Part shown: positions 36,760 to 48,377 of the stretch, piece after piece
How positions within the stretch are numbered: position 1 is the first letter of the stretch
How the letters are laid out: every line of letters begins with the position of its first letter
Source of the DNA: Gonioctena quinquepunctata
Lineage: Eukaryota > Arthropoda > Insecta > Coleoptera > Chrysomelidae
Reading direction: 5' to 3'
Length of the DNA stretch: 64,000 nucleotides
NCBI GenBank assembly: GCA_018342105.1
Contig: JAFIRS010000150.1
Location: forward strand, 62,001 to 126,000
Notes under the pieces: generated by a model
What the model was told of the DNA's origin: nothing
Seen by the model: only the letters and a program-made list of their open reading frames with translations
Database searches by the model: none
Position numbers and translations under genes: made by a program

Positions 36760-37750
36760 AACTGTAAGTTTTTATATTAATAATAGCGGAACAAAGAATA
36801 AATAAAAACATGAAATATTTTCTTCTTCAACCGTTTTCCGAATCTTTTTTGGCTTGGATGAAGAGGAACAGATATATTCTGAAAAATCCGAAATTGCATA
36901 TAGTAGCCTAATCACATGTCGGATATTCCCAATTTTCGTCATTTACACTATTTCTGAGATGTAATGGAAAATATTGGACAAAATCCTGTTCAACGCATTT
37001 GAGTTGAAGTCGAATGTCCATAAATCTTTCTTGGCTAAGTATATAAGAGATAGATGAGAGAACATATCTGTGACAACTTTTCTTAATGTACCAAGTCCGA
37101 TTCAGGATACGTTTGAAAACAGAATTATATTCATTAGTTTCTCTATTTTATGTGGATCGATTATGGATTAGGAAATCAGATAAACTTATAAATAAGTATT
37201 CTTTTGTGACTGAAAAAATTATCGTTCAATTTTTATTTTTCCGACATAAAAATGGGGAGACAAAAAATCCTCAAATTATATCCTGTTTCACATTGTTAAT
37301 CCATACTGGTCAAGTCTGGTTGATAAGTACATTATGAAAATCCGCTAGGAAAGCATATATTCGTTAATAATTCCACTCAATGTTCGTTCGAAAAATTTTC
37401 CAGCCGGTTGCAGTATATTAAACCATAACTTATACATTTCAGTGGATATTAACCTAAAAGCAGTGACCAGTTCGGGATGCCCTATCCATTCCTGATTAGA
37501 AACACATTAAACAAATGGGAACCAGGATGGATCGAATTTCATCCTGCTTGAGTGGTGATTAGGCAGTTGATCCGCTTTCAGTTATAGGAGTAATATTTCC
37601 GTATGAATAAAGATAGTGTGAAAATAAGGAATTATTCTAGTGATCCTATATTACAGGGGGGAAAATGACGAATGACGATGTTATTAAAAATATTTTCATG
37701 GTGAGTTTAATTCGAGAACTATCAGTTGAAGTAACTCGAATGTTAAATTG
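36760..37750. other. No gene recognised
   Basis: ORF 37086-37337 (83 codons) has no motif. No repeat partner seen. Confidence 0.3.
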
Positions 37751-37778
37751 AAAAAATACAAACATTGGGGGTGAGGTT

Positions 37779-38085
37779 GCAGTTCACAGCTGCATGTCCC
37801 CACCCCTGGCACCTTCTACATTGGGTTAGAGTGTCGTCTGACTTTCTGTGGCACTAAATGCAAAAATATATTTACTTCAATAGTACGTACATTTTTAAAA
37901 CTATCTAATATATACATTTAGAAAATATCGTGACAACTTCTTCCTGGTCCTCTTCTTTGGGGGGGCGAAAGAATTGTAGCTGCTCTTTGATTGTGGACTT
38001 AACGACGGCCCTCTTGCCCTCCAGTGGGGGCGAAGGGAGCGGCCCCTGCTGCTGTTGACTGGCGAGCTCGCTCTAAGGGGCACCA
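37779..38085 (-). pseudogene. LINE ORF1/gag-like fragment with CCHC zinc knuckle
   Basis: On the minus strand 37820-37779 encodes CRRCQGWGHAAVNC, an exact CX2CX4HX4C zinc knuckle of the kind found in ORF1 of jockey-type LINEs and in gag. Upstream (38085-37900) the sequence is GC-rich and codes Pro/Arg/Lys/Gln-rich peptides (for example PPKKRTRKK), separated from the knuckle by about 100 bp of AT-rich sequence with stops. It adjoins the 5S-derived sequence. No RT follows. Confidence 0.5.
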
Positions 38086-38116
38086 GTGGCTGGTCAGATT
38101 GACGAGAGTATTATGA

Positions 38117-38190
38117 ATATCTGAAACTAAGCAACATCGGGCGCGGCTAGTACTTGGATGGGTGACCACCGGACAAGGAAGGTGCGCGTC
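38117..38190 (+). pseudogene. 5S rRNA-derived sequence
   Basis: Matches the middle and 3' half of insect 5S rRNA: GAAACTAAGCAACATCGGGC, then GCGGCTAGTACTTGGATGGG, then TGACC. This region includes the internal promoter (A box, intermediate element and C box) used by TFIIIA and Pol III. The 5' third is missing and the 3' end does not pair to form helix I. A truncated 5S pseudogene or a 5S-headed SINE are the options. Confidence 0.65.
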
Positions 38191-38204
38191 AAAATGCCCC
38201 AACA

Positions 38205-39218
38205 ACTGTAGCGTAGTAGCAAAATCGCAGCTGCAGGTGTCATATCAATGAGCACGAGATATGACGATAGATATGCCGTTAAGGGACGTTAAGATGGCGG
38301 TCCCGAGTTCATAGATGTTGAGCTCGTTAAAGAACCCTATCTCTGAAACAACAGAGGAATCGGCAAAATTTCCGGTTGGAGGAGTGTGCTTACCGGCGTC
38401 GGTGTTGAGCCCTGTTTGCAGAAATAGGCCGACGTTGAATAAAGATAGACAAAAATTGTATAACAAGAAATCTCCCGATTGAAGAATACTGTGCACATTG
38501 TGCGTGTGCAAGTGAAAATTCACCAATTCCTTGATTGTTATCCGAAACAGTTTTCGAGGACTCTCTTCTGTAACCCGAAACCAAAGTTATGGAAACACTT
38601 TCAATCCTTTGTGTTTATTGTTTTGTTTTTCTTTTGTCGTGCATTTCATAAAAGGCAATAGCTTTTCCACTCGACAAGTGACATTGAGATATATATAATT
38701 CGTTTCTTTATCTCTTGTTCCATTAACCCAGAAAGAATTCTTCGGGAAATTCGAGATAATATTGTTTCGTTAGTAGTTGTACTGGGCGTTCAGGAAATAG
38801 TTCTATGTTTCAATGTAATATTCAATATCTGGACATTTTTCTCAGACGAATGTACTCTTGAGTTCTTGAATGAATTTCAAAATTTTCTTTGATATTGTTG
38901 CATTGAATTTTGTTCGGGTGGTTCAAAACAAATTTCAGATACTCGAGTATAGGAAGCCAATAATAGGTCATGTTTTTCGAGCCCTGTATACATGTATATT
39001 ACGTGAATATGTAGGTTTCAATGTATTTTTAAATTAGTTTTCCAAAGCCTTGTCTCGAATTTCGTGGAAAACTAATTAAATCAACGGAACAAAAACATCT
39101 GAAAATTGTGTAAATTGAAATTATGTGAAAAGTGTGCTAAATGTGATTTGTAGGTGGAAAGGTGTGGACGAGGTGATGATTTGTTCCAACTGATTGATCA
39201 TGTTATTAAAAATACATA
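38205..39218. other. No gene recognised
   Basis: 38200-38460 is GC-balanced and may be the body of a 5S-derived SINE, but no tail was found. ORFs here are short and overlapping. Confidence 0.3.
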
Positions 39219-40025
39219 TACCGGGTGATTCTCTAAGGTCGCTCACCCCTATAACTTTTTTTATTATTGAAGATGAAAAACTAAATTTGGGGGTTGTGTA
39301 TATAGTTCGATTTACATTTTTCGACTTTTTACTTGCTTTGCCGTACTTTGGGTTTGGACCGGAAATGACCCCAACTTTCGATTTTTAAATGAGACATTCT
39401 ATATGTTTTTACTTATTTCGATTGAGAATGACATTCTAAATCCAACAACACCTCACTTGTCAATATTTGACAAATAAAGTCATTTTTATTCCAATTTTTA
39501 TTTTCGCTTCATTCTTGAAGTAACATGGCAAAAATACAATTTTGAGGCTTATGACTTCACAGTCATTTTAAGAATTATTCAGAAGTCGCGAATATTAATT
39601 TTTCCAGTTAACTTGATTTTTTCAAATAGAAAGGGAGTGGCTCGTTGGCTTTTTGTGAAAGATAATTTGATACCACACACTTTCACTTTATTTTCACTAT
39701 TTTTCTGAATGATTGCAAGAAGCGATCATATCTATTAACAAATAATACATATTCGGGATACTTATGTACTAAGTCCTGTTATTCTAGTTATCCGTGACAA
39801 ACAATTGAAGCTGTTGCTAGGACTACCTAAACAAATAGACTAAAGAATATGCTGTCACATTTTGAAAATTTATTTGTTGCGTAGTTTATAATTTGATATG
39901 GAAAATTATACTAGAAACGAGAGAATTGATATGTTGCTAATTTACGGGGAAGCAAAAAAGAATGCAACTGATGCAGCTCGAATTCATGCTCAGAGATTCC
40001 TTAATCGTCGCCATCCCACTCGGCA

Positions 40026-40136
40026 TAAAACTAAAATAAATTTAAAAAACGATTTAGAAAATGATTTTCATTTTCATTTGGATGATAGATATGCAAATCA
40101 TTTTCTAAATCATTTTTTAAATTTATTTTAGTTTTA
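40026..40136. repeat. Inverted repeat at the left edge of the insertion block
   Basis: AAAACTAAAATAAATTTAAA and GATTTAGAAAATGATTT are answered by AAATCATTTTCTAAATC and TTTAAATTTATTTTAGTTTT. It marks the point where transposase homology stops. Confidence 0.7.
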
Positions 40137-40470
40137 TCCTAGTTTTAACCTAGTTTTATATGTACATTTTAATCAACTTTCATTTATACATCTGTAGTGC
40201 CCTACAAAATATACGTTTTTAGTTTCATCCTGTATGGAACAGGTTTCCGGGGAGATAGGATGGAGCAATGTTTTTGAAGGATAGTTTTTGATTAATAAAA
40301 TTACTTCAATCAAATCCGAATTTTTGATAGTTTGAATAAACTACACATCTTATCTACATATTTTATTCATATTTTTTATCTATACATATTTCATTTACAC
40401 TTTTTATCTTTACACAACTCACTTATATATTTTATTTTTATACTCAATTCCTACCTTTTATTTATATACA

Positions 40471-40576
<106 letters not shown>

Positions 40577-40640
40577 TTTAGGGATTTCCTGTTGAATATT
40601 GAGACCGGACAGGTCTCGATATAATTATAATTATATTTAA

Positions 40641-41534
40641 CCCTTTCAGTTCCACTTTTATTAAAAAAAAAGAACCATTGTAGTAGATCTGTCCCTTTCC
40701 AGGGACACAATTTTTCACAGTATAAAACGAACGTATTTCGTATTTTTAGCGCTAAACACATCTCGTACCTCCCAAAGACATCATTTTTTAGCAATTTAAA
40801 AAATCTGCGATCGCCCATGGATTTAGTTCAACCAAACTACCGATGAAATGAATCAGCTGTTTTGATAGAGGTTAAGTATCCTATCGTTTATACATTAAAC
40901 ATTTGTGTTATAATGTTAATTTTATTAAGAAATAATTATTATTTCTGCAAGTTGGTGAGTATGGGAGTTGGTTTTGCTATTGTTATCAATATTTAGTGTC
41001 AAGGACAATAAAACGTTACTGCTAAAAAAACTATAAGCACTTTTTTTAAATGACATTTTTACACATTCTGAGGTATCATTTGTTTTTTTTATCTAATTCT
41101 CAGACATTTTCAGCCGTTTTCATGCCTATTTATTCCAGGATATGTCTAAGTGCAATCATGTTCCAAACGTACCTAGATGAAAAAAAAAAATATCGATGCA
41201 AATTAGATACATATAAATTAAAGATCCATATCTGGTGTTCTGAGTGCGAAGTCCATCTGTGTTTGACGAAAGGAATGAATTGTTTTACAAAATTTCATTC
41301 AAAATAATTTATCTTTTTTTTTTGCTTGAAATATTTTTACTTGATTTACATGATGTCCCTGGTCAGGGACATTACAAAAACTAAGAACGGCTATGAAAAT
41401 AGAATTTGTTAAATAGTAATCCCTAAAAGTATGGTAGAAAAAGTGTAAATAAACTTCCCACAAATAATAACAGATGTATACTTCAGGGTAACTTGAGACA
41501 GTGTCCCTCTGGAGGGACAAATACACTGAAAGGG
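40641..41534 (+). mobile_element. piggyBac-type element, internally deleted
   Basis: Flanked by TTAA at 40637-40640 and 41535-41538. Inverted ends CCCTTTCAGT and ACTGAAAGGG. Short palindromic subterminal words TGTCCCTTTCCAGGGACA (about 40691), TGTCCCTGGTCAGGGACA (about 41354) and TGTCCCTCTGGAGGGACA (about 41501) recur near both ends and may be transposase binding sites. At 894 bp it is much shorter than an autonomous element; only the 3' end of the transposase remains. Confidence 0.8.
41050..41307 (+). pseudogene. piggyBac transposase C-terminal Cys-rich domain
   Basis: The last ~35 residues read RCKLDTYKLKIHIWCSEC, then VHLC, then NCFTKFHSK and stop. The C...C..C..LC...CF..FH pattern is the zinc-binding C-terminal domain of piggyBac transposases, which contacts the terminal repeats. 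The first Cys pair is reduced (RCKL rather than RC..C). The DDD catalytic core is absent, so it is a 3' fragment. Confidence 0.7.
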
Positions 41535-41683
41535 TTAATGAATAAACATAAACAAAATCTCATATTATATGAAAAATTAATAAAGCGTTATGTCTCACGC
41601 ACAGGCTTGATGCCTTAATGAGTTTGCGGTTTATTGAATGTAAGCCATATGTAAAAAAAATGTATTCAATTCAATAAACTATT

Positions 41684-44510
41684 ATTTTCTGTTAGACATT
41701 CACAAAAAATAACTTCATTTTAATCGTGGATTTTTCAATTCACAGAAAAATCTTTCTATCAATATTTAATTGAGAATGTTTCCCTTTTCAACATGAATAC
41801 CCCACAAGAGGTTATCTTGACGATGGAAGATAGTGACTAAAGTTTATCTTTCAGTCGCAGATGATTCCACATCTGATTTTATGAACATCCTGTTTATAAT
41901 TTCAACAAATCAATCTTTCATACCCATGACAGGTTTTAATGTCAGAAAATACTAATTTCAAAGTGTCCTCCAAAGAAATGATTCTAACTTTTCCATCTTT
42001 GCAAAGTGAGATTGCTTTAAAAATGTGTCTCCATTTCTTCCGGTCTTCCTGATGATCGTGGAAGGTGAAATAGATTTTCGTCGACAAAAATGTATTGAAG
42101 ACCTACTGAATGCGATGTCCCTCATGCGTCATATGTTACGAATGATTTCTGGTGAGACTCTTTTGGAAAACATTCTTCTTTGCCTCATTCATCTTATGAG
42201 TTCCTAATCAAGACTGGAATAGAAAATCAAATAATCATCTGAATGAAAATGCAAATTTTCAATTTCAGATTTTTCTTTTGAATTAGGGCCTTAGAATATC
42301 TATCAGATGTAGTTCAATGTCCAGGTGGCTTTAGCCGGGAAGTAGTTGTTTTCTTGTTAGACATTCCTAAAAATAACAATTTTAATCGTGGAGTTTTCAA
42401 TTCAAGAAAATCTCATCAATTTTAATTGAGAATGTTTCCTTTTCAACATGAATACTTCCACCAAGAGGTTATTCTTGACATGAAATAGTGACTAAAGTTT
42501 ATCTTTCATCGCAGATGATTCCACATCTGATTTTATGAACATCCTGTTTATAATTTCAACAAATCAATCTTTCATACCCCATGACGTTTTAATGTCAGAA
42601 AATACTAATTTCAAAGTTTCTCCAAAAGAAATGATTCTAACTTTTTCCATCTTTGCAAGTAGATGCTGAAAAATGTGTCTCCATTTCTTCGGTTTCGATG
42701 ATCGAACGTGAAATAGATTTTCGCGACAAATGTATTGAAGACTACTAATGCGATGTCCTCCGTCATGTTACGAATGATTTCTTGGTACCTTTGGAAACAT
42801 TCTGCCTCATTCATCTTGAGTTCTAATCAAGACTGGAATGAAAATCAAATAACTATCAATGAGCAAATTTTCAATTTCAGATTTTTCTTTGAATTAGGGC
42901 CTTTTAGAATATCTATCAGATGTAGTTCAATGTCCAGCGTGGCTTTAGCCGGGAAGTAGTTGTTTTCTGTTAGACATTCACAAAAATAACTTCATTTTAA
43001 TCGTGGATTTTTCAATTCACAGAAAAATCTTTCTATCAATATTTAATTGAGAATGTTTCCTTTTCAACATGAATACCCACAAGAGGTTATCTTGACGATG
43101 GAAGATAGTGACTAAAGTTTATCTTTCAGTCGCAGATGATTCCACATCTGATTTTATGAACATCCTGTTTATAATTTCAACAAATCAATCTTTCATACCC
43201 ATGACAGGTTTTAATGTCAGAAAATACTAATTTCAAAGTGTTCTCCAAAGAAATGATTCTAACTTTTTCCATCTTTGCAAAGTTAGATTGCTTCTAAAAA
43301 TGTGTCTCCCATTTCTTCCGGTCTTCCTGATGATCGTGGAAGCGTGAAATAGATTTTCGTCGACAAAATGTATTGAAGACCTACTGAATGCGATGTCCCT
43401 CCTGCGTCAATGTTACGAATGATTTCTGGTGAGTATCTTTTTGGAAAACATTCTTCTTTGCCTCATTCATCTTTATGAGTTCTAATCAAGACTGGAATAG
43501 AAAATCAAATAACTATCTGAATGAAAATGCAAATTTTCAATTTCAGATTTTTCTTTGAATTAGGCCTTTTAGAATATCTATCAGATGTAGTTCAATGTCA
43601 GCGTGGCTTTAGCCGGGGAAGTAGTTGTTTTCTGTTAGACATTCACAAAAATAACTTCATTTAATCGTGGATTTTCAATTCACAGAAAAATCTTTCTATC
43701 AATATTTAATTGAGAATGTTTCCCTTTCAACATGAATACCCCACAAGAGGTTATCTTGACGATGGAAGATAGTGACTAAAGTTTATCTTTTCAGTCGCAG
43801 ATGATTCCACATCTGATTTTATGAACATCCTGTTTATAATTTCAACAAATCAATCTTTCATACCCCATGACAGGTTTTAATGTCAGAAAATACTAATTTC
43901 AAAGTGTCTCCAAAGAAATGATTCTAACTTTTCCATCTTGCAAAGTGAGATTGCTTCTTAAAATGTGTTCCCATTTCTTCCGGTCTTCCTGATGATCGTG
44001 AAGCGTGAAATGAGATTTCGTCGACAAAATGTATTGAAGACCTACTAATCGATGTCCCTCCTGCGTCAATGTTACGAATGATTTCTGGTGATACTCTCTT
44101 TTGGAAAACATTCTTCTTTGCCTCATTCATTTTTTATGAGTTCCTAATCAAGACTGGAATAGAAAATCAAATACTATCTGAATGAAACAAATTTTCAATT
44201 TCAGATTTTTCTTTGAATTAGGCCTTTTTAGAATATCTATCAGATGTAGTTCAATGTCAGCGTGGCTTTTAGCCGGGAAGTAGTTGTTTTCTGTTAGACA
44301 TTCAAAAATACTTCATTTTAATCGTGGATTTTTCAATTCACAGAAAAATCTTTCTATCAATATTTAATTGAGAATGTTTCCCTTTTCAACATGAATACCC
44401 CACAAGAGGTTATCTTGACGATGGAAGATAGTGACTAAAGTTTATCTTTCAGTCGCAGATGATTCCACATCTGATTTTATGAACATCCTGTTTATAATTT
44501 CAATAAATCA
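41684..44510 (+). repeat. Tandem array of ~660 bp monomers, locus 4
   Basis: Forward units start at GTTAGACATT: 41691, 42356, 42969, 43634 and 44293, giving spacings of 665, 613, 665 and 659 bp. All units share locus-specific variants (AATATTTAATTGAG; GTTTATAATTTCAA; AATCAATCTTTCAT) that differ from loci 1 and 3. The second unit is riddled with single-base deletions. Each unit contains CTTTAGCCGGGGAAGTAGTT or a decayed form. It sits in the outer transposase. Confidence 0.85.
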
Positions 44511-46758
44511 ATCTATTTATTATTATTATTATTATTTTCCAAAACTGGAAACGAAAATGCGAAATGAACCAGAAGAAAATGCCAATAACTTCATCGTCAG
44601 TGAAGAAAAAGAAGTAGACGTTGAAGTGAATTGTACGGCGTCAATTCGCCAAATCGTTTCTGAGTGTGATATAAGTTATTCGTGCGTTTGGAGAATTCTT
44701 CGCAAATATAATTATCGATCATTCAAGTACCAACTACACCAACTCTTTACGATAACGACCACAACCGAGGATTAACTCATTGCAACTGGTTTTTGACTGA
44801 ATACAGAGAAGATGTACGTTTTCCATTTGAAATTATTTATTCAGATGAAACTCGATCCACCAACTTGGGTCTGTTCAATCGGAATAATAAAAGGTACTAG
44901 TCTCAAACAAATTTACATCTGATGCAAGAAGGAAATTTTCGAAAGCGATTTGGTTTCAATTTCTGGATGGGCATTATCGGTGGAAAACTTTTGGGGCCAA
45001 TAATTTTCGACAAACAACCTACTGCGGAAAGATATCTCCTTCCTTAGGAACCAAATAAATGATTTCATTGAAGTTTTGCCACTGGCTAACCAAGTTGATA
45101 TCTATTTTCAACAAGATGGATCGCACCTCACAATTCTCAAGTCGTAAGAGAACATCAGAATGACACCTTTCCCAGAAAAGTGGATTGCACTTATGGATCT
45201 ATTCAGTGGCTAGCGAGATATATTCTTAAGTTGTCATATTTTTTCATAATGTATTATTTCTTTTTCATATTCTAGAACACCAGATCTTACTCCGCTGGTT
45301 TTTTTTTATCTGGCGAATAATTAAAAATCAGGTGTATAACACAGCATAAGCTACTCGTGAAGAACTGGAGTATGAAGTAAGGGTGGCATTCCAGAACAAC
45401 ACTGCAGAACAGCTAATCAATGTGGTGCGCGCAACAATTGAAAATGTTGACCTTTGCCGTGATCAAGGAGGAGGTCATTTTGAAAATTTAGAACCTTGAT
45501 GGACTAATTTGCGACTTTTGAATGATTCGGTAAAGGACTGTGAAGTCATAAGCCTCAAAGTCATATTTTCCCATGTTTACTTGATCAAGAATGAAGCGAT
45601 TTACACGATCCATGGCATTCTAGATCGAAAAATAAAAATTGGAATAAAATTACTTCATTTGTCAAATATTAACAAGTGAGGTGTTGTTGGATTTAGAATG
45701 TCATTCTCGATCGGAATAAGTAAAAATATACCGAGTGAGTCAGAGAGATGGGGCACCCCTATTTTTGAGAGAAATAATTCGATTCAAAGCACGAAAATGT
45801 AGGGGGCTATTGAACAACTAAAATGTAATTTTTAGAGATGAAAATGAATTTTGTAGCACTTCCGGTTTCGCCAGAAATTATCTGAGTATTAGTTTTTCAA
45901 ATGGAACACCTTGTACATTTTCACTTTTTTGAAATCTAGAGCAAATTCTGAACATGATAAGCTAAATTTTCTATTAAATTTTTTATTAATTTTTTTTTTA
46001 TTTTCAAAAAAAAAAATCTCAAGTATTATGATTTTTTACATGTTGAACGTTCCTCTCCGATGCCATGTTGTCCGAGAAAATGAAATTAGCATTTTCATTA
46101 CAATACTTTGCCACCAGCCGCTGTTTGAATGTGGCAAAACCACTTTTTTTCGATTATCTCATGTTTTTCAAATGGCATCTCTATGGGACACTCTCTGCAA
46201 CAGATTGTTTCGAAGGAAAGGAATCGAATGATACCAAAATTTTGAATATCTGTTAGGTATTTTCAGATTTATCACTATTACAAAAAATGTACCAAAAAGT
46301 ATTGTGGCCGCTGAACTAATAAAAATCCCAAATAATAACATTATTTGAAATTTCACTTACTATACCAATAAGAATAGTTGGCAAATTTGATGTATGTATT
46401 TGTAATAGATGCATACTCCAGAAAAATGTAATGAAAATTCTGGTTTGCTACCAGCAGATATTTCATTACGTCTATAATTCACATTTTGAAAGTAATTCGT
46501 CTTCAAAAAGACTAATTACTAGTATTCCCATGATGGACCCATTATGGTTGATAGGAACACAGAAATTACACTATCCATTTTCACAGATTCTGAAAGTGTT
46601 TAATAGTTTAATCTGTTTCAATGAAGGAATGTGTTTCCATCGTCAACTCCAAATTTTGTCAAAGTCGCCTTTGGATAAAAAAATAAATGAATATCTGCTG
46701 TCAAATAAGTATCAATACGAAATAACTGTTATCTCAGTCCAATCATTATAACTGTGTC

Positions 46759-47819
46759 ATGGATAAATTGAACCGAAATGAAAAAATTGACCTGCTTTTA
46801 ATTTACGGTGAGTGTCTGAAGAATTCTACGGATGCATCAAATTTAAACAGACGGAGGTTTCCTGGTAGAAGACATCCGTGTAGGACATACTTCGTGAAAC
46901 TTGAACGTCAGTTGAGACAAGAGCCAAACAACCGACGTATTCGAAATCGAAATGTAAATGTAATAGTCAGCGAAGATAAAGAGATAGACGTTCTAGGATA
47001 TGTAGAGGTAAATCCGACTTCTTCAACACGGGAATTAGCTAATGAATGTGACGCAAGTCAATCGACTGTACAGAGAATTTTGAAAAAGCATAAGTTTCGC
47101 TCGTATAAATATCCGATACATCAAAGGCTTTATGGTGGAGACGATGAAAGAAGACTTGAATACTGTCGATGGTTTCTTCATAATGTTCGCGAAAATCCTC
47201 AATTTCCTTTGATAATTTTATACTCAGATGAAACAAGATTTACCAATAGAGGGCTCTTCAATAGGAATAATACTCAATATTGGGCACAGCAGAATCCAAG
47301 GCTTTTACATCAAGGTAATCCTCAAGAAAAGTTCGGATGCAACTGTTGGATGGGTATACTTGGAGATCGATTCATTGGGCCAATTTTTTTTGATGGATCA
47401 CTTACTGGAGCGAGGTACCTAACGTTTCTTCGGGATGCTATCGAGCCAATCATTGACGACCTTCCATTGGTTCTGCAAAATTTCTATTTTCAACAGGACG
47501 GTGCACCCCCTCATGATCATGGAATGGTAATCAATTACCTGAATAATGCTTACAGAAATAAACTAATTTCTACACATGGTCTCATCAGATGGCCACCTAG
47601 GTCACCAGACTCAACCCCCTTAGACTATTATTTATGGGGAACAATAAAAAATTATGGATATGCAACTTCTAGTGAGAACGCGAGGAACTGCAACAAAAAG
47701 TCATCACAGCTTTCAATAATATCAGCCCAGCAGAGTTAACTAGAGCAGTTCGAGCAGCAGTCAGAAGGGTGCAATTATGCATGGAACATAATGGCCAACA
47801 TTTTGAGCAATTTTCATAG
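46759..47819 (+). pseudogene. Mariner-superfamily transposase, one frameshift
   Basis: Nearly full-length DDE transposase, 326 codons open from ATG 46759. Order: MDKLNRNEKIDLLLIYGE (N-terminal helix-turn-helix), SSTRELANECDASQSTVQ (second helix-turn-helix, about residues 90-110), LYSDETRF (first Asp), NCWMGILGDRFIGP, FYFQQDGAPPHDHG (second Asp), RWPPRSPDSTPLDYYLWG (third Asp). I count 41 residues between the second and third Asp. Near 47685 a single missing base shifts the frame; the other frame continues through AFNNISPAELTRAVRAA and ends HFEQFS at 47817-47819. Apart from this it looks young. It is related to the split transposase around it. Confidence 0.85.
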
Positions 47820-48377
47820 TAAGAGTATTAGAGCATTGTGCTACGTATTTGTTGTTTTCAAAAATTTGTAATAAATGTTGATAATCCTCAAAATCGCGTA
47901 TTCAAATTCAAAATAATAAATTTAACGTATGATAATTCTTAATGTTGAAAATCGTTTTGAGACAATTGAGTAGAAGTGATATTTAAAAATTTCCATCATT
48001 TTGGTGTTGTTTAGTCCAGCGGCTGCACTATTTTGTGGTACATTTTTTTATAATAGTGATAACTCTGAAAATAATCGACGGATATTCAAAATTTTGGTAT
48101 CATTCGATTCCTTTCCTTCGAAACAATCTGTTGCAGAGAGAGTCCCATAGAGATGCCTTTTAAAAAACATGAGATAATCGAAAAAAAGTGATTTTGTCAC
48201 ATTCAAACAGCGGCTGGTGGCAAAGTATTGTAATTAAAATGCTAATTCCATTTTCTCGGACAACATGGCATCGGAGAGGAGCGTTCAAAATGTAAAAAAT
48301 CATCATCCTTGAAAAAACTTTTTTTTGAAAAAAAAAATTAATAAAAAAATTCGCTTATCATGTTCAGAATTTGCCCT

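Noticed and set aside
42040..42075. Possible hammerhead ribozyme in the 660 bp monomer (CTGATGA ... GAAA)
   Set aside because: The segment between the two core boxes cannot form a proper stem II (U-U at the first position, two pairs only), no stem III/cleavage site is evident, and several monomers lack the CTGATGA box.
41684..44510. CRISPR-like array
   Set aside because: Units are ~660 bp, contiguous and lack short repeats with unique spacers; the genome is eukaryotic.
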